Below the pieces are notes generated by a model that was not told the DNA's origin, ran no database searches, and worked only from the letters and a program-made list of their open reading frames with translations. Position numbers and translations under genes: made by a program. From Massospora cicadina (lineage: Eukaryota > Entomophthoromycota > Entomophthoromycetes > Entomophthorales > Entomophthoraceae), in NCBI GenBank assembly GCA_022478985.1, contig JAKSZP010015918.1:1-64000 (forward strand): a DNA stretch of 64,000 nt. The letters run 5' to 3'. Shown here piece after piece: positions 44,531-57,623 of the stretch. Each line of letters starts with the position of its first letter. The stretch's first letter is position 1.

Positions 44531-46860
44531 TTTCAATAACACCATAAAAGACTTCAAAATATATCATTATGATTCAAGACATCATTTGCTTCGCCATTAA
44601 CTTTAAAGACAAGTGTCCCAACCCATAAATACTAAAAACAGATTTGATACCATTTCCTCCATAAAAGTTCTGACATAAAGAACAATGTTCCTACCATGTA
44701 ACTCATCCTAGTGCTACAGATGGCTTTCAGTCTCTGATCAGATGGTCAATATGCCCCTGAGCTTGTCAAGGGATAATGGAGTGGCTCCTCTGCAGTTACC
44801 ACCTTTCTGCCAAAGCGCTCAATGTGGAACACTTAGTGATGTTCAGATCCTATCAAATCAAGACTACCATTATGTGAAGTATTGGCTATTCCTGGAATAG
44901 ACAATGCCTACGTAACCAAAAAGATCGCTACCCAGGCTCAGGTTATCAAAATGATTGCCAAGTACATCTAAATGTCAATCCTTTATTCCTTTTGGAACTT
45001 CGTTTGACAAAATATCAAGGTCAGATGACTGATTGTGTTTGCAGAGGCTTAGAATTGGAATATACAGTTGCTGGCTGATTGATAGCTTGTACCTTCTAAG
45101 AAGTTCATGCAGTTGTGCATAACAATCAGAGTCAAGAAGGCAAAGCCAATTGCCATGTAGATGAACTGGATGACCAATTAAACAGAATTTGTCATGAATT
45201 CCTGGGGAGATACTGGATCATCATGGGGCGCCAACCCAATGGTTGACTGACATAACTCACCAGTGTTGGCAAGTCAAGGAATATCTAAAAAAGTAAGTAT
45301 AGCGACATGTAGCAGCAAAGGCCACGGACCAGGAGGCCAACACTCAGACAGACCACACCATCTGACAGCTGGTAGAAGAACTGAACCAGCTGCTTAGCCG
45401 CCTATAAAATGCGGTGATTGTTTACCATAATCAACTCTAGGACCTCTGATTTAACACTGACGCCATACAGAACAGACTTTACAGTCCTTGAAGGGAGTCT
45501 TACCAGTGACATCCAAACCTTGAACTGCTTATATGGGGAAATTAAAATGCTGGATGACATGGCTCAGACTTAAGGATCAAGACATATCTAACACACCAAG
45601 GAAAATGGCGCCCTGAAGGCCTGACTTAATACAGAAAAATTTGACTATCAGAAGTCAAGCAAAAATTGCAGAATGGGTGCTATTATCTGACTGACAAGTT
45701 AGATTTATTCCAGGGAGAAATCCGTGAGACCTCTTCAGATGCTGTCAAGGGCCTACCGCCTGAAAGTCAAGGGATTTTTTCATCCATGTGCACATATCAA
45801 GACAAAATGACTCTGAGTCTGAAAACGATAATGCTTCCCTGGGAATTTATTCCAGCAGTTTTGATATTAATACCTACACCCAATAGACTGAACCAGATTG
45901 CCATCCCATAAACCCTTATCAAATACCTCAGCTGCCCCTAAACACCATGACAAAACACCAGATCGTCCTACGCCTGTCTACAGGTCCTCTGCATCATCTC
46001 GTCTGAATTTTGGCACCAGAACCAGCGGGGCGGATCAACCACCTGCTACATGAAGTTTCAGCTGAGCTACCAAGAATGTCAGCATAATTAGGGTTGACCC
46101 TATCATTCTGACAAAGTTTGACAAAAAGGGAAACATCTGAACCTTATTGTCACTATTTGAAACAGTATGGATGGTGCTAGTGACAAGACCAAACTTGTGA
46201 CCTTGATGAACTTTCTATATCTGAAAAGCCAGGAGTTAGTTATTCCCAAAATCAGAAAGACTGGGCTGTCCTACAAAAACTGAAAATCTTCATTTTTAAA
46301 GAGTTAGGTATAAAGGATATGAAGACTACCCAAAAAAATTTCAATATCAATACCAATCTTAGAAGCATGAGCTAATTCTAAAGTTTGCTGAACACTTTTT
46401 TCTTGAAGCCCAAGTGTTATATAGTGAAGGTAATGAATACTTTTGACGCCTAACTCGCCCTTTGGAACGCTTCTGAGACATATAAAGATCTATGACAGGT
46501 CATTCTACCCATGTTGGATGTTGACTACAACAATCGCAGATGTAAATTACTCAATCGCTGAACCACAACCTTTGATGTACCCAACAAAGGATACCATGAG
46601 AACTTTGAAGTTCCAGGTAAACTTCTCCAAAAAAACACTTAGGAGGTCTGACTGATTGCAAATGAACCCAGAAGTTCCACCATCTGCCTTATCATCTGCC
46701 ATCAGTGTGGTGTAAAAGGTCATTATGTGAGTCAGTTCACCGCCAAAGTATCCAAGCCCAAAGGTGCATCATGTGGGAGTAGAGGGAACTGAAGATCAGG
46801 GAAAAGAATGGGCATATATAAATGGGATTTTTCACATCCTCTGTATCTCTAAATATACCT
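44531..46860 (+). pseudogene. Element D gag (broken)
   Basis: Region between PBS and protease, without a long frame. The clearest parts are 45666-45911 (81 codons), 46443-46655 and a zinc knuckle CHQCGVKGHYVSQF at about 46700-46741. That knuckle fits C-x2-C-x4-H-x4-C except that the last Cys is Phe. Assignment relies on position and the knuckle. Confidence 0.6.
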
Positions 46861-46869
46861 AGATAACCC

Positions 46870-49265
46870 CTTGACAATATGACACCTTTGATCCTCTAGC
46901 TTATTGTGGTCAACAACGTATTAACAGTCACCACCCACTTGCATCGAGAGAATTGCATAGACCAAGTGGCTGAAGTGGTGGCGAAACCCTATGTGCAACA
47001 GCTGGAGCAGCACAATTTACCAGTTACCTCCAGCGTCATGCCCAGATTGGAAAAAGTCAACATATCCATTCCCCTCAGTGAGTTAAAGAAAATTGATCCT
47101 CTGCTATGCGATGATCTGAAGTCTTATTTGGGCCAAGCTGACAAGCTTAGTGTACATTCATTAAATACAAATGACTCTTATTATTCAAGTGTACTTAAAT
47201 TGATAGCATAGGAAAAGCTTGAGTCTAAGCTTTAGTAAACAGCATATCCCCATAGATATGTAATGACCATGCTAGTCAATAAACTGGTGTTATCGCCAGT
47301 ATAAATCATTACAGGGAAATGTAACTGAGGGGCTCAGTTCTTCCGCCTTGCTAGGGTCTTACAGCGCGCTGCCCTTAGGTTCAGTTCAAATGTCATGCCG
47401 GCCACTGCCATTATCTTACCAAACACCCATTATGATATACTAACAAGAACTTTTTTAGGAGGAAGTACAGTCTAAAGTCTGATTTTGAGTAAAATAAATG
47501 AAGATTCTCAGTCAGAACTTGCCAATGTATTATCAGTAGGTACACCAGCATATGTAAAAGCAACTTTTTACTTTTTGTGAATATGGGCTTAAAGGATGGG
47601 ATCATACCCATCATATATCAGAAAGGGCGCGGCCAAACTAGACTACTGCATCAAATATCTGAATTGAATGACATTTGGCTGAGGGCAAATAAATAACTGA
47701 TTATGTCACCTGACCAGCAGGTTATAGTGAAGATTGACATCAACCTGCAGATACCACTTGGGATTATATGGCGAAGTGTTTGAATCCTTCAAATGCTCCC
47801 ACCATAAACCAATCGTAGCACCTGGGCTCATTCTCCCAGACCATGGGTAGATCAGCGTACTGTTAACTAACCTTCACTCATACACAATTCAGGTAAAGCG
47901 ACACCAACTCAATGCTTTCTTGCACTTCCTACCAACAAAAGTGGTGAAGGACATATATTTGTTCAGGACGATATAAAGTTTGAGTTGAAGGAACAAAACT
48001 GTGAGGCCATCCACTTGGTAAGACCCTGCTAGTCACTTGCTGGCCTATCAGATGTGAAGAATTACCAAGATATGGCTTATTTTGAGAAATATAAGCAAAT
48101 TCTCATGACTGACGACTTTAATTGGGTATGTTCTGAGTTTATGCTACACATATTAAAATGATATCCACCCACCAATCTGACTTCACACTATCTGCTGGTC
48201 CAGGACAGCGGGATGAAGTAGTCAATGGAGAATTTAACCAGATAGTACAGAGAGGCAGCTAGTACCATAAAAGAGTCTGTGTGCGTCGCCAGTACTATTA
48301 GTGAAAAAGAAGGATGGGTCAATTTGAATGGTAATCAATTAATGTTGCCTCAACAACATCACAATGAAGGACTTATACCTTCTTCACCAAATTGACAATG
48401 CACTTGACTGGTTCAGATAAGCTAAATACTTTTCCAACATTGATTTGATATCCAATTACTGGAAGATAGAGCTGCTGCGGGAAGAGTAATAAAAGTGAAC
48501 CACTATAAAGATGCAAGGGCTGTTCCAGCTCATATAAATGCCGTAAGGGCTATGCAACGCCCCCAGTCACATTCCAACAGTCAATGGAGAGCATAATAGG
48601 AGATTTTTTGTTCTCATGAATTTTGATTTATTTAAATGATATTACAATTTTGAAGGACGTTTGGCAAATATTTGCAGCACTTAGAGTAAGTCTTCCGCTG
48701 ACTCACTGCCAACAATTTAAAACAAGCCTCAAAAATGCTACTTTTTCAGAGACAGCTTGAGTACCTTAAATTCATTATTAACAAAAAGGGCTTACGACTG
48801 CAGCTGGCCAATGTAGTAGATATAAAAAAGATGAGGATGCCGACCAGTAATAATAACATCTAGTTTTTATTTGGTGATTGTTAGTTACTAAAGGCAATTT
48901 ATATAAAAATTTAGTAAGATATGGGAACCATTATCCCATCTGCTGAAAAAAGGTACTCAATCAAAAATGATGCTGACCTGCCTGCTGGCATTTAACCAGC
49001 TCTGGACCTGTCTCACCTCAGTGCCAATATCAATATATCCAATTTTCAATACACTTTTCAAATTTAGATGAACATATTTCTTACCACCGTAGGGGCTGTG
49101 TTGTCCCAGCTTACAATGAAGGAGTAAATTTTACCATATTAAATTACAGTCAAGTGATGAATGGACATTAACGGAATTATATGGTCACCTAGAAAAAGTG
49201 TCTAGTGGTGAACTACGCCTGAAAGCAATTTATGGTCTTAATCTCAAGAGTGCATATAAAGGTGG
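46870..49265 (+). pseudogene. Element D pol, first part: protease to mid RNase H
   Basis: A 101-codon open stretch (46906-47211) with ISIPLSELKKIDPLLCDDL precedes the protease. THYDIL (about 47428-47445) marks the post-protease box. Reverse transcriptase: SPVLLVKKKDGS (about 48290-48325), KDLYLLHQIDNALDWF, KYFSNIDLISNYWKIEL, GLCNAPSHIPT, active site YLNDI (YxDD with Asn, about 48633-48647), QLEYLKFIINKKGL. RNase H begins near 49060 and is cut at 49265 by element C; it resumes at 58776. Very many stops. Confidence 0.75.
49261..49265. repeat. Left target-site duplication of element C
   Basis: GGTGG; AGTGG follows at 58776-58780 (four of five). Removing C restores a continuous RNase H reading, so the pair is credible. 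Confidence 0.7.
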
Positions 49266-50417
49266 TGTAATAATTTATGGGTCTGGTTATTATTCAGCCA
49301 ATAACCCCTATAAACTTATTATTTGCACAGGTTCAGTTCTTTTGCAATTGTCCATATTGTATAGTATTTGATATTATCAGTTGATAATAGTACAACGACT
49401 ATTATCCATAGTTGAATGGAATTCTTAGATCTCGGCACAATGCTTGGCCAGTATTTCCACTCAAAATACTTGAAATGTCTCAAAATAAGGATTTGTTCCC
49501 TCATACTGTCCAACCCAATCTTCTCTGAGATTCCCTGGCGACAGTCTTTCTGGTTTGACACATAGTCAGCAGCAATCTGCTATTGTTTCCTCTTCTTCTC
49601 AAGATCCCCGCTCAGATCTTTACTCTTTTCCTTAAAGAGTCTCCCAATTATCGCACACAGCAACAATATCCTTGAGAATAATAGAACAATTGAAAGCTGA
49701 TAAAGTTTACTACTTAAACTATATACCAGATGAAAACTATATAACTATAGAACTTTTGAACTATATAACTTGTTTTTACTATAAGTAAATTATAGGGAAT
49801 TTATTGTGAGGATTTGGTCATCTAACCCTCAGTTGACACCTCTTCTATGAAACAGCAGCCATTGCCACTGAATCATCCACCCTCATCTCAGCAGCGGTGG
49901 TCTTCCCCATCCTAGGTAGGATTCCATCTTTGGACATCCTTAATACCTAAAACGGAAAGAGTCAGAAAATGTGCCCTAACGTTTTCCTCTTGATCCAAGT
50001 GAACCAACCATATTTGGCTAGCGACCTGCTTAGGTAATGAGACTTGTTACCCATTAAGGCAGGTCACAAACCAACTGATCAATTTGCTATATACAGGCGG
50101 CATCTCTTGCCTCGCAACTTACTATTTACATTCCCAATCTGTCAGTGATGAAACCTGACCAATCCCAATCAGTACACCTGATAGTTAATTGCTATCAGAT
50201 GCCTCTATTTTGTCAGCAACACTGCCCAATGAGATCTTAAGCATTTTTTTGGATCGATCCCCAATGGATATGACCAGGCGAATATCCTAAAATACCCTGA
50301 ACATAGTTACTCTAAAATCAGGGTCAACCGATTTCCAATTCACCTCACATTAGGGAACTATCCCCTAGTGATTCCTGGTAATCTAGCAGGCTGGGAATAT
50401 GGGCAAAAATCCCAACA
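49266..50417 (-). repeat. 3' LTR of element C
   Basis: Minus strand starts TGTTGGGATTTTTGCCC at 50417, after the purine tract AGGATGGGGATG, and ends ATTACA at 49266. The U5-side half is about 95 percent identical to the 5' LTR, the U3-side half only about 85 percent by eye. Confidence 0.9.
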
Positions 50418-50700
50418 CATCCCCATCCTGCCTAGATTTCCAGCGAGAAAAGGACCAGGGCATGAGAGCACCACTTTGGACACTCAGTTGAATACTTCAT
50501 TGGCTCAAGTGGAGTATGATCCCCAATACTAAATGCTGCTCAGGATGACCTTCAGAGTGTGGCTCTCTTCCTCTTCCTCCTCGCTCTCACCTACTCAGAG
50601 CGCGGTCCCCACAATATACTGTCATACCGGGCTGATTGATTTACTCATGATGATATTAGTCCCAGGTTTGATTTTCCCCCATCAGGGCATATGACCTGCT
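50399..50700 (+). pseudogene. Upstream antisense segment of element C (starts inside 3' LTR)
   Basis: ATG at 50399 gives MGKNPNTS as in element B. After one base lost relative to B, the text is FPARKGPGHESTTLDTQ, then SLAQVEYDPQY, a stop, LSSSSSSLSPTQS and LVPGLIFP. It is antisense to C. Unknown function. Confidence 0.45.
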
Positions 50701-50996
50701 GGCATTTTCAGGATTTTTGGACCTGCGTCCTATCTTTTCTGATTTTCTCCTCATCCTATACAGGAGACTCTTGCTGTTGATGTTCGTTTTGTGGCACAAT
50801 TAAGAATGCTCTATTATGTTTGCCCTTGTTATATTCTCTTAACAACCTCTTAGCACATATCATTTTTCATTCATCTCTGAAGACCTTATCTCATTAATTT
50901 TAATATTAATTTCTCTAAATCGGAGCTTAATGGATTGTAGAGTGCATAATGTTGACTTCCATACAAGTCTGACATTTCCCCTCACATCCAGCTCCT

Positions 50997-52170
50997 ATGT
51001 CAAATTCCGAGTCACAGTACCAACAGCTACTAAACAGTTTGTCTGATCAAGATCTTTGGCTCTTCCAGCAGATGAGTCAGGATGCGCACTGGAACCTCTT
51101 CTATGGTCCTTCCAGGACTCATAAGCCTAGTCTGGCACCAGAAGCTGGTCCTTCCGTCAAATTACCAAAAACAGTAACCAACCCTTCTGAAACCAGGCTA
51201 GCAATTGTCTCAATCGACTCTTGGCCAATTCTTCCTCTATCATCAATTCCAGAGTTAATTTAAAAACTCTTCTGAATTCAGCTCCTTTTGCAGATGTGCC
51301 AAGCACTGTGAATTCTCCTGAAATTATGCCCTTCACTCTTGTACGCTCCTTTCTTGCTTGGTCAGACTTGCTTCCTGAGTTCCTCTTCCAACTCGGACAA
51401 TACTATAAAACCTGCTGTATTAGCTACCATACTCACCATCAGCAACAGTATTCATTTCAAACTTCCCTACACCAAATCATGGACCCAAGTCACCAAGACT
51501 TTATCCCTAGCGCTGAATCCCTCCAATCTCAAAAACATTCTAGATCAGGATATTGCTGCTTATATTCTTTGCTTTGCCGGCCAAGTTCATCAAAGTTAGT
51601 CCATGAAGCTTCCAGTCTCTCTAAGGTTCCATCGTTCCTTAAGCTTCAGCTTCCAAGAAGCCCGTAGTCATTTCTTACAGGATGCCATTCACTCCTTGCA
51701 CAACTATCCCATTTCTGGCGCATCCCATCGGTATCTTCTACTGATGGCTTTAATAGGGGCATGATTCAGCAAAACCCCCATCTAGTATCCCTTGTTCGCT
51801 GCCAGCTCATATGTCCAGTGTTCTTGACAAAGCCCATTGGCAGGCGCTCAAGACTAATCATTTAGCTCTGGTACCATATCAGATTACTTGGGGTTATTCG
51901 CTGACTGCCCTTTTTCTATACTGTTGCTTCCCTCTCTACTCTAGGGTTTCACGATTGGCTTCTTTTAACATCTCAATTTCCCTTCCCCTAGTCGCTTTCT
52001 TGCAGGGCTCTGCATTCACTCAAAGAACTTGGTTTCATTTATTTCTATCCCTTGTTAGCATCCAATCTCACATGGATTTCAACGTGTTAAACATTCCTAC
52101 TGCGATTCATCCTCCCTCCCCCAAGAGGCGACATAGGTGGAATCATCCTCATATCAAGGATAATCAATAA
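50997..52170 (+). pseudogene. Antisense reading region of element C, about 390 codons, unknown function
   Basis: Counterpart of 40863-42033 in B and better preserved. The first open frame is 50997-51263, starting MSNSESQYQQLLNSLSDQDL; the frame then shifts near 51240. 51221-51400 reads FADVPSTVNSPEIMPF and DLLPEFLFQLGQYYKT. A further shift near 51410 leads to VLATILTISNSIHF, ALNPSNLKNILDQDIAAYIL and LQDAIHSLHNYPISG. The last 119 codons (51811-52170) are uninterrupted, with LDKAHWQALKTNHLALVPYQ, QGSAFTQRTWFH and PKRRHRWNHPHIKDNQ before TAA. AATAAA overlaps the stop, a possible polyadenylation signal. No hydrophobic signal-peptide start is seen, so an envelope protein is not supported. Confidence 0.65.
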
Positions 52171-52280
52171 AAATGAAATTTATGAAAATATATCAGTTTT
52201 TTCTCTGCTGTTTATATTTTTCCAATATCTTTTATATATATTTTATTTTTTCTTTTCTCCATGGGACTTGACCTTGTTTC

Positions 52281-52425
52281 AGTTCAGCAGTCCATCCATC
52301 TTTATTTTTCCCCCAAACTGGGTCCTAGGTATTCTTAATCCTACCAGTTTTCTATGGTTCAGAGATCCTTTTCTCGGACTTGACCTAGTCATCTGGACAT
52401 GACCAACTTAATGGTTAATCGGTCC
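52281..52425 (-). repeat. Stem-loop motif array of element C
   Basis: Reverse complements of GGACCGCTGAACC occur at 52281-52293, 52356-52368 and 52413-52425 (the last diverged), in the same place as the four units of element B (40557-40741). Confidence 0.5.
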
Positions 52426-53640
52426 TTCAGGAATTCCTTTGTTTTTTTCATCAATCCATCACTTCAAATACTTATCATGAGATCAATCTACAACTCTTCT
52501 ATCCAAGAGATTCTTGATGGAGTAGGCGTCAGTCGGCATCTTCGCAATAATCTCAAACAGACATGACCACAATGCATACAGTTTGTTTCTTCTCCTGAAA
52601 CCATGCATATTGCAATAGGCAACTCATTTGCCTATTTGATATTCTGTTAAGGCCAGTTGGTTCTTATTGTCCATCAATCTTTCTCATACCTTTTTTCAAT
52701 GTAGTATTAGATGCTTGTAATTACATCTTGATAAGGATATTTGTCAGTTGGTTCAATTACTGTTCAGCACTCATCCCCAATGTTGTTCCACCACTGAATA
52801 TAAAATCGGCGGAAAACCGCCTTCCTCCTGTATAGCTACTCAAACGGCGTTTTTTACGGTGTCATATGATGACTGATATTGTAGGCGAACGTCACCAAAC
52901 TCAGGTATGTTCCCCACACAGAAGTTCTTCCTGTGACCAGCTTCCTCAGCGTCGTGGCCAGCATTCCATTCACTTGTTCTATCAGTCCGTTTGTCTCCAG
53001 CAAGTAGGGTACAGACATGACTCCTCTGATCCCCATTATCTCATTCAGTTGCAGGATTACATGAGATGTGAAGTTTGTCCCATTATCGCTAAGCATGACC
53101 TGCAGGCATCCATGTCAATATACTACTTGATCCAGGTGAGCTTCGCAGTGCTGGTAGTGTCTACTTTCGCCAGGGCCTTTGTCTCAACCCATCTTGTCAG
53201 ATGAATAATAGCCACTATTATGTACTTGATTCCACCTGTGCTCATTATCTTTGGTCCCATCACATCAATGGACACCATATGCCAGGCAAATCCAAGGCGG
53301 ACCAGTCAGTATACAGTTGTACTCTTATGTGGCTTGTGCGCTGGCACTCCATGCAGCAAGCTAGATAGTTGGCGACATCATAGTTGATTGACTCCCAGTA
53401 GTAGTACTGGCAAATATGATTGGTTGTTTTTTCACAGGCCTCCATGCCTGACAACCATATTACCAGCTTGAACAATAGTTGCTCTTTCCAAAGGCTTCGG
53501 AAAAGTAACTGCTTCCCATTGATCGTCTTAAAAACTAGTCCATCCATTGTCTCAGTGTTTTCCATTGCTTTTCAAAGAGCATCTGGATTTCCAGGGCTCA
53601 TTCCTGATTTCTCAATCGACCATTCTTTGGAATAACTCAT
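52426..53640 (-). pseudogene. Element C integrase and pol C-terminus
   Basis: Minus strand. A zinc-binding part with MEACEKTTNHIC and CCMECQRTSH (about 53330-53450) is followed by the core VSIDVMGPKIMSTGG with IIHLTRWVETKALAK (about 53170-53280). LSDNGTNFTSHVILQLNEIM and LIEQVNGMLATTLRK follow, within an 80-codon open frame at 52854-53096. PYLLETNG replaces the usual YHPQTNG, as in B. The C-terminal part has KYLK near 52465. Confidence 0.85.
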
Positions 53641-54850
53641 CAGCCTGTGCGTATACCATCTGGACCATTGGTAACCGTGATAAGCCATCTGCATTCTGGT
53701 GAGAAGCCCCCACTCAGAGGACTATCTTGTAATTGTAAGCCTGTATCTTAAGTGCTCATTGGGCCAGTCATTCTTCTGGTTCTCGCAAATTGTGAAGCCA
53801 CGCAACAAGGAGTGTCCATTACCACTTTAAAGTGCATTCCATGGATGTACACCTGAAACTTCTTACAGGCGTAAATGAACATAAGGCATTCATGCTCAGT
53901 TACGGTGTATTTCCTCTCAGAAGCTGAGAGTGTCTGGCTCACATACGCCACTGGATGTTTGCCCCTTTTTCATCTACTTGTCTTAGTACAGTGTTGATTG
54001 CTGTCAATGAAGCATTAGTTTTCATAATAAACTCTCGATCAAAATTCAGATATTTTATAATTGGAGAATCTATTAGGTACTGACATAACTCACCAAAGGA
54101 TTCCTGCTCTTCTTCATTTCATATGAATCCTTTCTCTGATCCTTCAACAGATAAATAAGGGTTTGACAATTCTGGCAAAATCCCAAATAAATCTTCTGTA
54201 GTATCTGACCATTCCAAGGAACACTTGGATATCTCGGACACTCTTTGGCACAGACATTCACTCTATGGCTTTGATCTTCTGGGCTTGCAGCTGCAATCCA
54301 CTAGAGTTGATCACGAATCTCAGATATTTCAACTCTTTCTTGAAGAATTGAAACTTCCTCAGCTTAATCTTCAGGTTGGCCATGGACAGTCTTTTGAATA
54401 CTTTTTCCAAGTGGTGTAAATGGTCAGTAAACGTCCTACTGAACACATTGATATGGTCCAAGTACACCAGGATGCACAACAACTTCAAATCGCTCAGTAT
54501 ACCATCTATAGCCCTCTGGAACATTACAGGCGCATTGCATAGACCCTGGGGCATCCTCATCTGTTGCTATAGCCCCTGTGCAGTAATAATTGCGCATTTT
54601 TTTGGTATTCTTTTGGCAAATAGATTTGCCAATACCCTGAAATCAGATTCATCGCAGAGAAATACTTCGCTTCTCACAACAATATAGTGCATCATAAGTT
54701 CTTGTTAGGGGATATGAATCCTTCTTCAAAATCTTATTCAGCTTTTTGTAGTTGATCACCACCTGATTGGGGCCATCCTTTTTCTTCATGATTATAATTG
54801 GACTCGCCCAAGGACTTGATAACAGAACTAGAAGCCCATGCTTCACTAGT
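53641..54850 (-). pseudogene. Element C reverse transcriptase and RNase H
   Basis: Minus strand. SPWASPIIIMKKKDGPNQVV (about 54760-54820) is followed by MRMPQGLCNAPVMFQRAIDG and the active site YLDH (YxDD with His, about 54470-54490). VFLGMVRYYRRFIWDF follows. RNase H has HPVAYVSQTLSASERKYTV and EHECLMFIYACKKFQVYIHG (53748-53951). The 54258-54560 frame is uninterrupted for 100 codons. Confidence 0.85.
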
Positions 54851-55990
54851 TAGCTGATTTCATCTTCCACTACCGCTTCAGCTGCTTTTGACCATCAAAT
54901 TAGTCTCATCCTGATTGGCAAATTTTCCCCTGTGTCAACCTTGTGGATCACATCTCTTGCATATCTCAAATCATGGTCATCCTGAGAGAATACTTCCCAA
55001 TACTTTTTTGAACAATTTGAGCACCTCCTCTTTTTGGCCTTCTGTCAGATCAGTGAGTTGCTCTTGATCAACCAATAGGTTGATAATCTCAGTTACCCTG
55101 GTAGGTAATCACATCTCATTGAGAGTCCCAGAATCGTGGAAACTCCTCAATTTTACTGTTGGTGTTAGATGAAAAAATGTGATTATATTCTTCCTGATCT
55201 TCATCGGTTTTTCACTTAAATTCGCCAGGAGAACTTGAATTTCTCCATGGCCCAGCATTATTATCCCAGGAGCCACCCAAGGCTCTACTCTGGACTTCTT
55301 CCAGGGGCTTAGAACTCCCTAAACAACTCAGATATCTTTAATGTCAACCTGGTGTCAACTATCATCTGCGATCCTGGCAGTATGGTCTACTCATTCTTGA
55401 TCCTCAGTAGAATTCACCTTTTCTCTAGGGATTTCCATCGGCATTTCTCGTCACCTCTATCCAACAAATTGGTATCAAATTGGGACAATAAAATCATTGT
55501 ATATTAAATTGATAAAGTTGTTTCTCCTATTCAGTGTAGCTTCCCCATTTTTCTGATATACTAATGATAACGTCTGACCCACTATGGTTAACGTATTATC
55601 CTCATAGTTACATTTAACTCTGTACTTGTGTAGAAATTCTGTACTAATCAGAATGTCATAGTTTTGGTTGGCCAAAACTATTGCTGGTGAAGATACCACC
55701 AAGGACCCAAATCATAGTGGTAAAGTGCTATACGCTCCACATGAGATGGTGTTATTTGGCCCATCTGTCCCATACTTCTTCTTGTGCTCCAAGTCAGGTG
55801 AAATCTTCATGTTCTTTACCAGATTGGTCAAGATATTGTTAATGGGCGCTCCACTGTTGATAATCACCCTCACCCATACTCAATTCACTTGTATGTCTAT
55901 ATACTTACACTCAGAGTATTGTAAGATAGTGTTTACTGAGTGTATAGCAGCATTATTAGCTGAATCAAGGGTGTGAATGATTTGCACCAA
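54851..55990 (-). pseudogene. Element C protease and pol linker
   Basis: Minus strand. Protease VRVIINSGAPINNILTNLVK (about 55810-55875), active-site Asp replaced by Asn. SSPAIVLANQNYDILISTEF follows (55475-55702, 75 codons open), then the linker with FRDDHDL-like text near 54975. Same order as A and B. Confidence 0.8.
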
Positions 55991-57600
55991 TAAATTAGGA
56001 AATGATTCCTTTATCATGCTGAGGGAATTGGCAGGTTTGCCTCATCTAATTGGACTTTAAACAATTCATCAGTATTCTCGGCAGCTCAAATCTTGTCTGC
56101 CAGTTGTCAGGCATATGGCTGGGCAATCTCCTTGATTATCTCGGGGTCAATTGCTTTTTCCCTGGATCTGGTCACTGCATTTATGCCAAATTGACCACTT
56201 GATACAGTTGATCATGTACATCTTTGTCCACAAATAGATCACTGATATCAATTTCCTCTGTCATGATGTCAGGAGGAACAGGCCTCTCTGAAGCTCTAGA
56301 CTGTTCCCTGTCTATGCTGTGGGTCATTTTCCTGATTCCTTAAGTGGAAGCAGACTCTTTCGATTGGACAACGTTGATTTGATCCTTTGGCTTCTTGCAG
56401 TGCACAGCGACATGTCACTTCCCAACGCATTAGTATCTCACCTTTTCTTTCTTATTCATCCGTCTGGATTCTTTGGGCTTATTCCCTGGCACGGTTTGGT
56501 TGTTCGTCTCTTTAACACCTTTGTTCCCCTTTGTGGGATTTTAATTGCACACTGGATTGAATTTGAAACTTATGTTTGGGGCATCAAAGGTTTCTCCCAA
56601 AATTTTCAAATTACTACCATTTGAGAGGTAGTAATTTCTGTTGTGAATATGGAAGACATCATGCAGTGCAAATCACGATAGGGCTAAAGAAACACTTGTA
56701 ATGTGATTCTGGCATCAAAGTCATCCATTACCTTCGCTCCAACCAGGATTTGCGACTACTAGTAGAACCAATCCGTGAAGCTTGTTAAAGACTCGTCTTT
56801 ATGGAACTGGATGCCTATAAACTCCTGTTTGATCTTTGACATGTGCATCATACTCCTAAATACTTCATTATGTCCACCATGGCCTCTGCATATGACCAGC
56901 TGTCCCCCTCCAGGTGGGTAACACTAAGATTTGACAGTCAGTGTCTAGGCAATTCATGACTGTCAACGCCTTTTGACGATCACCATAGCCATACATGGTC
57001 ATATCAAACAGTCAGAAAAATTCTGGGGCGTTATCCTGATGGAACGACAGCAATTTCCATGTTGTTTCAAATTCCTCTGAGGTATCTCTAGCCGATTCTC
57101 TAGGTTCAGCCACTCAGCTCACTTAAGGAGTGTCTTTGGACATCATCTCTGAAATGGCAGTAAAAGCATGCGGCATGTTTCTTGGGGTATTCAACTTCCC
57201 AATTATTGTATGAGGACTTCTTTCTTCAGCATCACTTGCCACAAATGGCTAACAATTGCATTTTTGAGTCTTTAGCTCCTTGAACTGCTTGATCAGTCGC
57301 TCTATATCAGCACGGAATTTTCTCAAATGAACGCAATCCGCTTCCCACTCTGTTTTCAGATATAAACCTCTCAAAATAATTCCCCTTCTTTCTTTAAGGA
57401 AGTTACTTTTCCAAGTAACTCATTCCTAAAACTTATGACAATAACAATCCCTTCCTCCATCTTGGCGATTCGTTCTTCCAAAGCTGTGAATTCTCAATTA
57501 TCCTCTGAGTTTAGGGCATTCTATTAACGGTGGCTAACTACATCCATAGTTTTCTCAACTCATCTTTATATGACATCCTTCTAAGTTCTTCTACTCAACT
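55991..57600 (-). pseudogene. Element C gag (broken)
   Basis: Minus strand. The start region is near 57570 (SYKDELRKLW), followed by capsid text GDRQKALTVMNCLD-like near 56970. The knuckle region RMNKKEKVRY-CVGK-HVAVHC (about 56410-56470) is degraded relative to B (CYQCGGKGHFAVNC). An acidic tail follows with DISDLFVDKDVHDQLYQVV (about 56190-56250), alignable with DISDLFVDEDVQDQLYQVV of B. Confidence 0.75.
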
Positions 57601-57603
57601 ACT

Positions 57604-57621
57604 CCCCTTTAGTGAGCACCA
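57604..57621 (-). other. Primer-binding site of element C
   Basis: TGGTGCTCACTAAAGGGG, one base different from that of A, B and H, two bases after the LTR. Confidence 0.8.
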
Positions 57622-57623
57622 AT

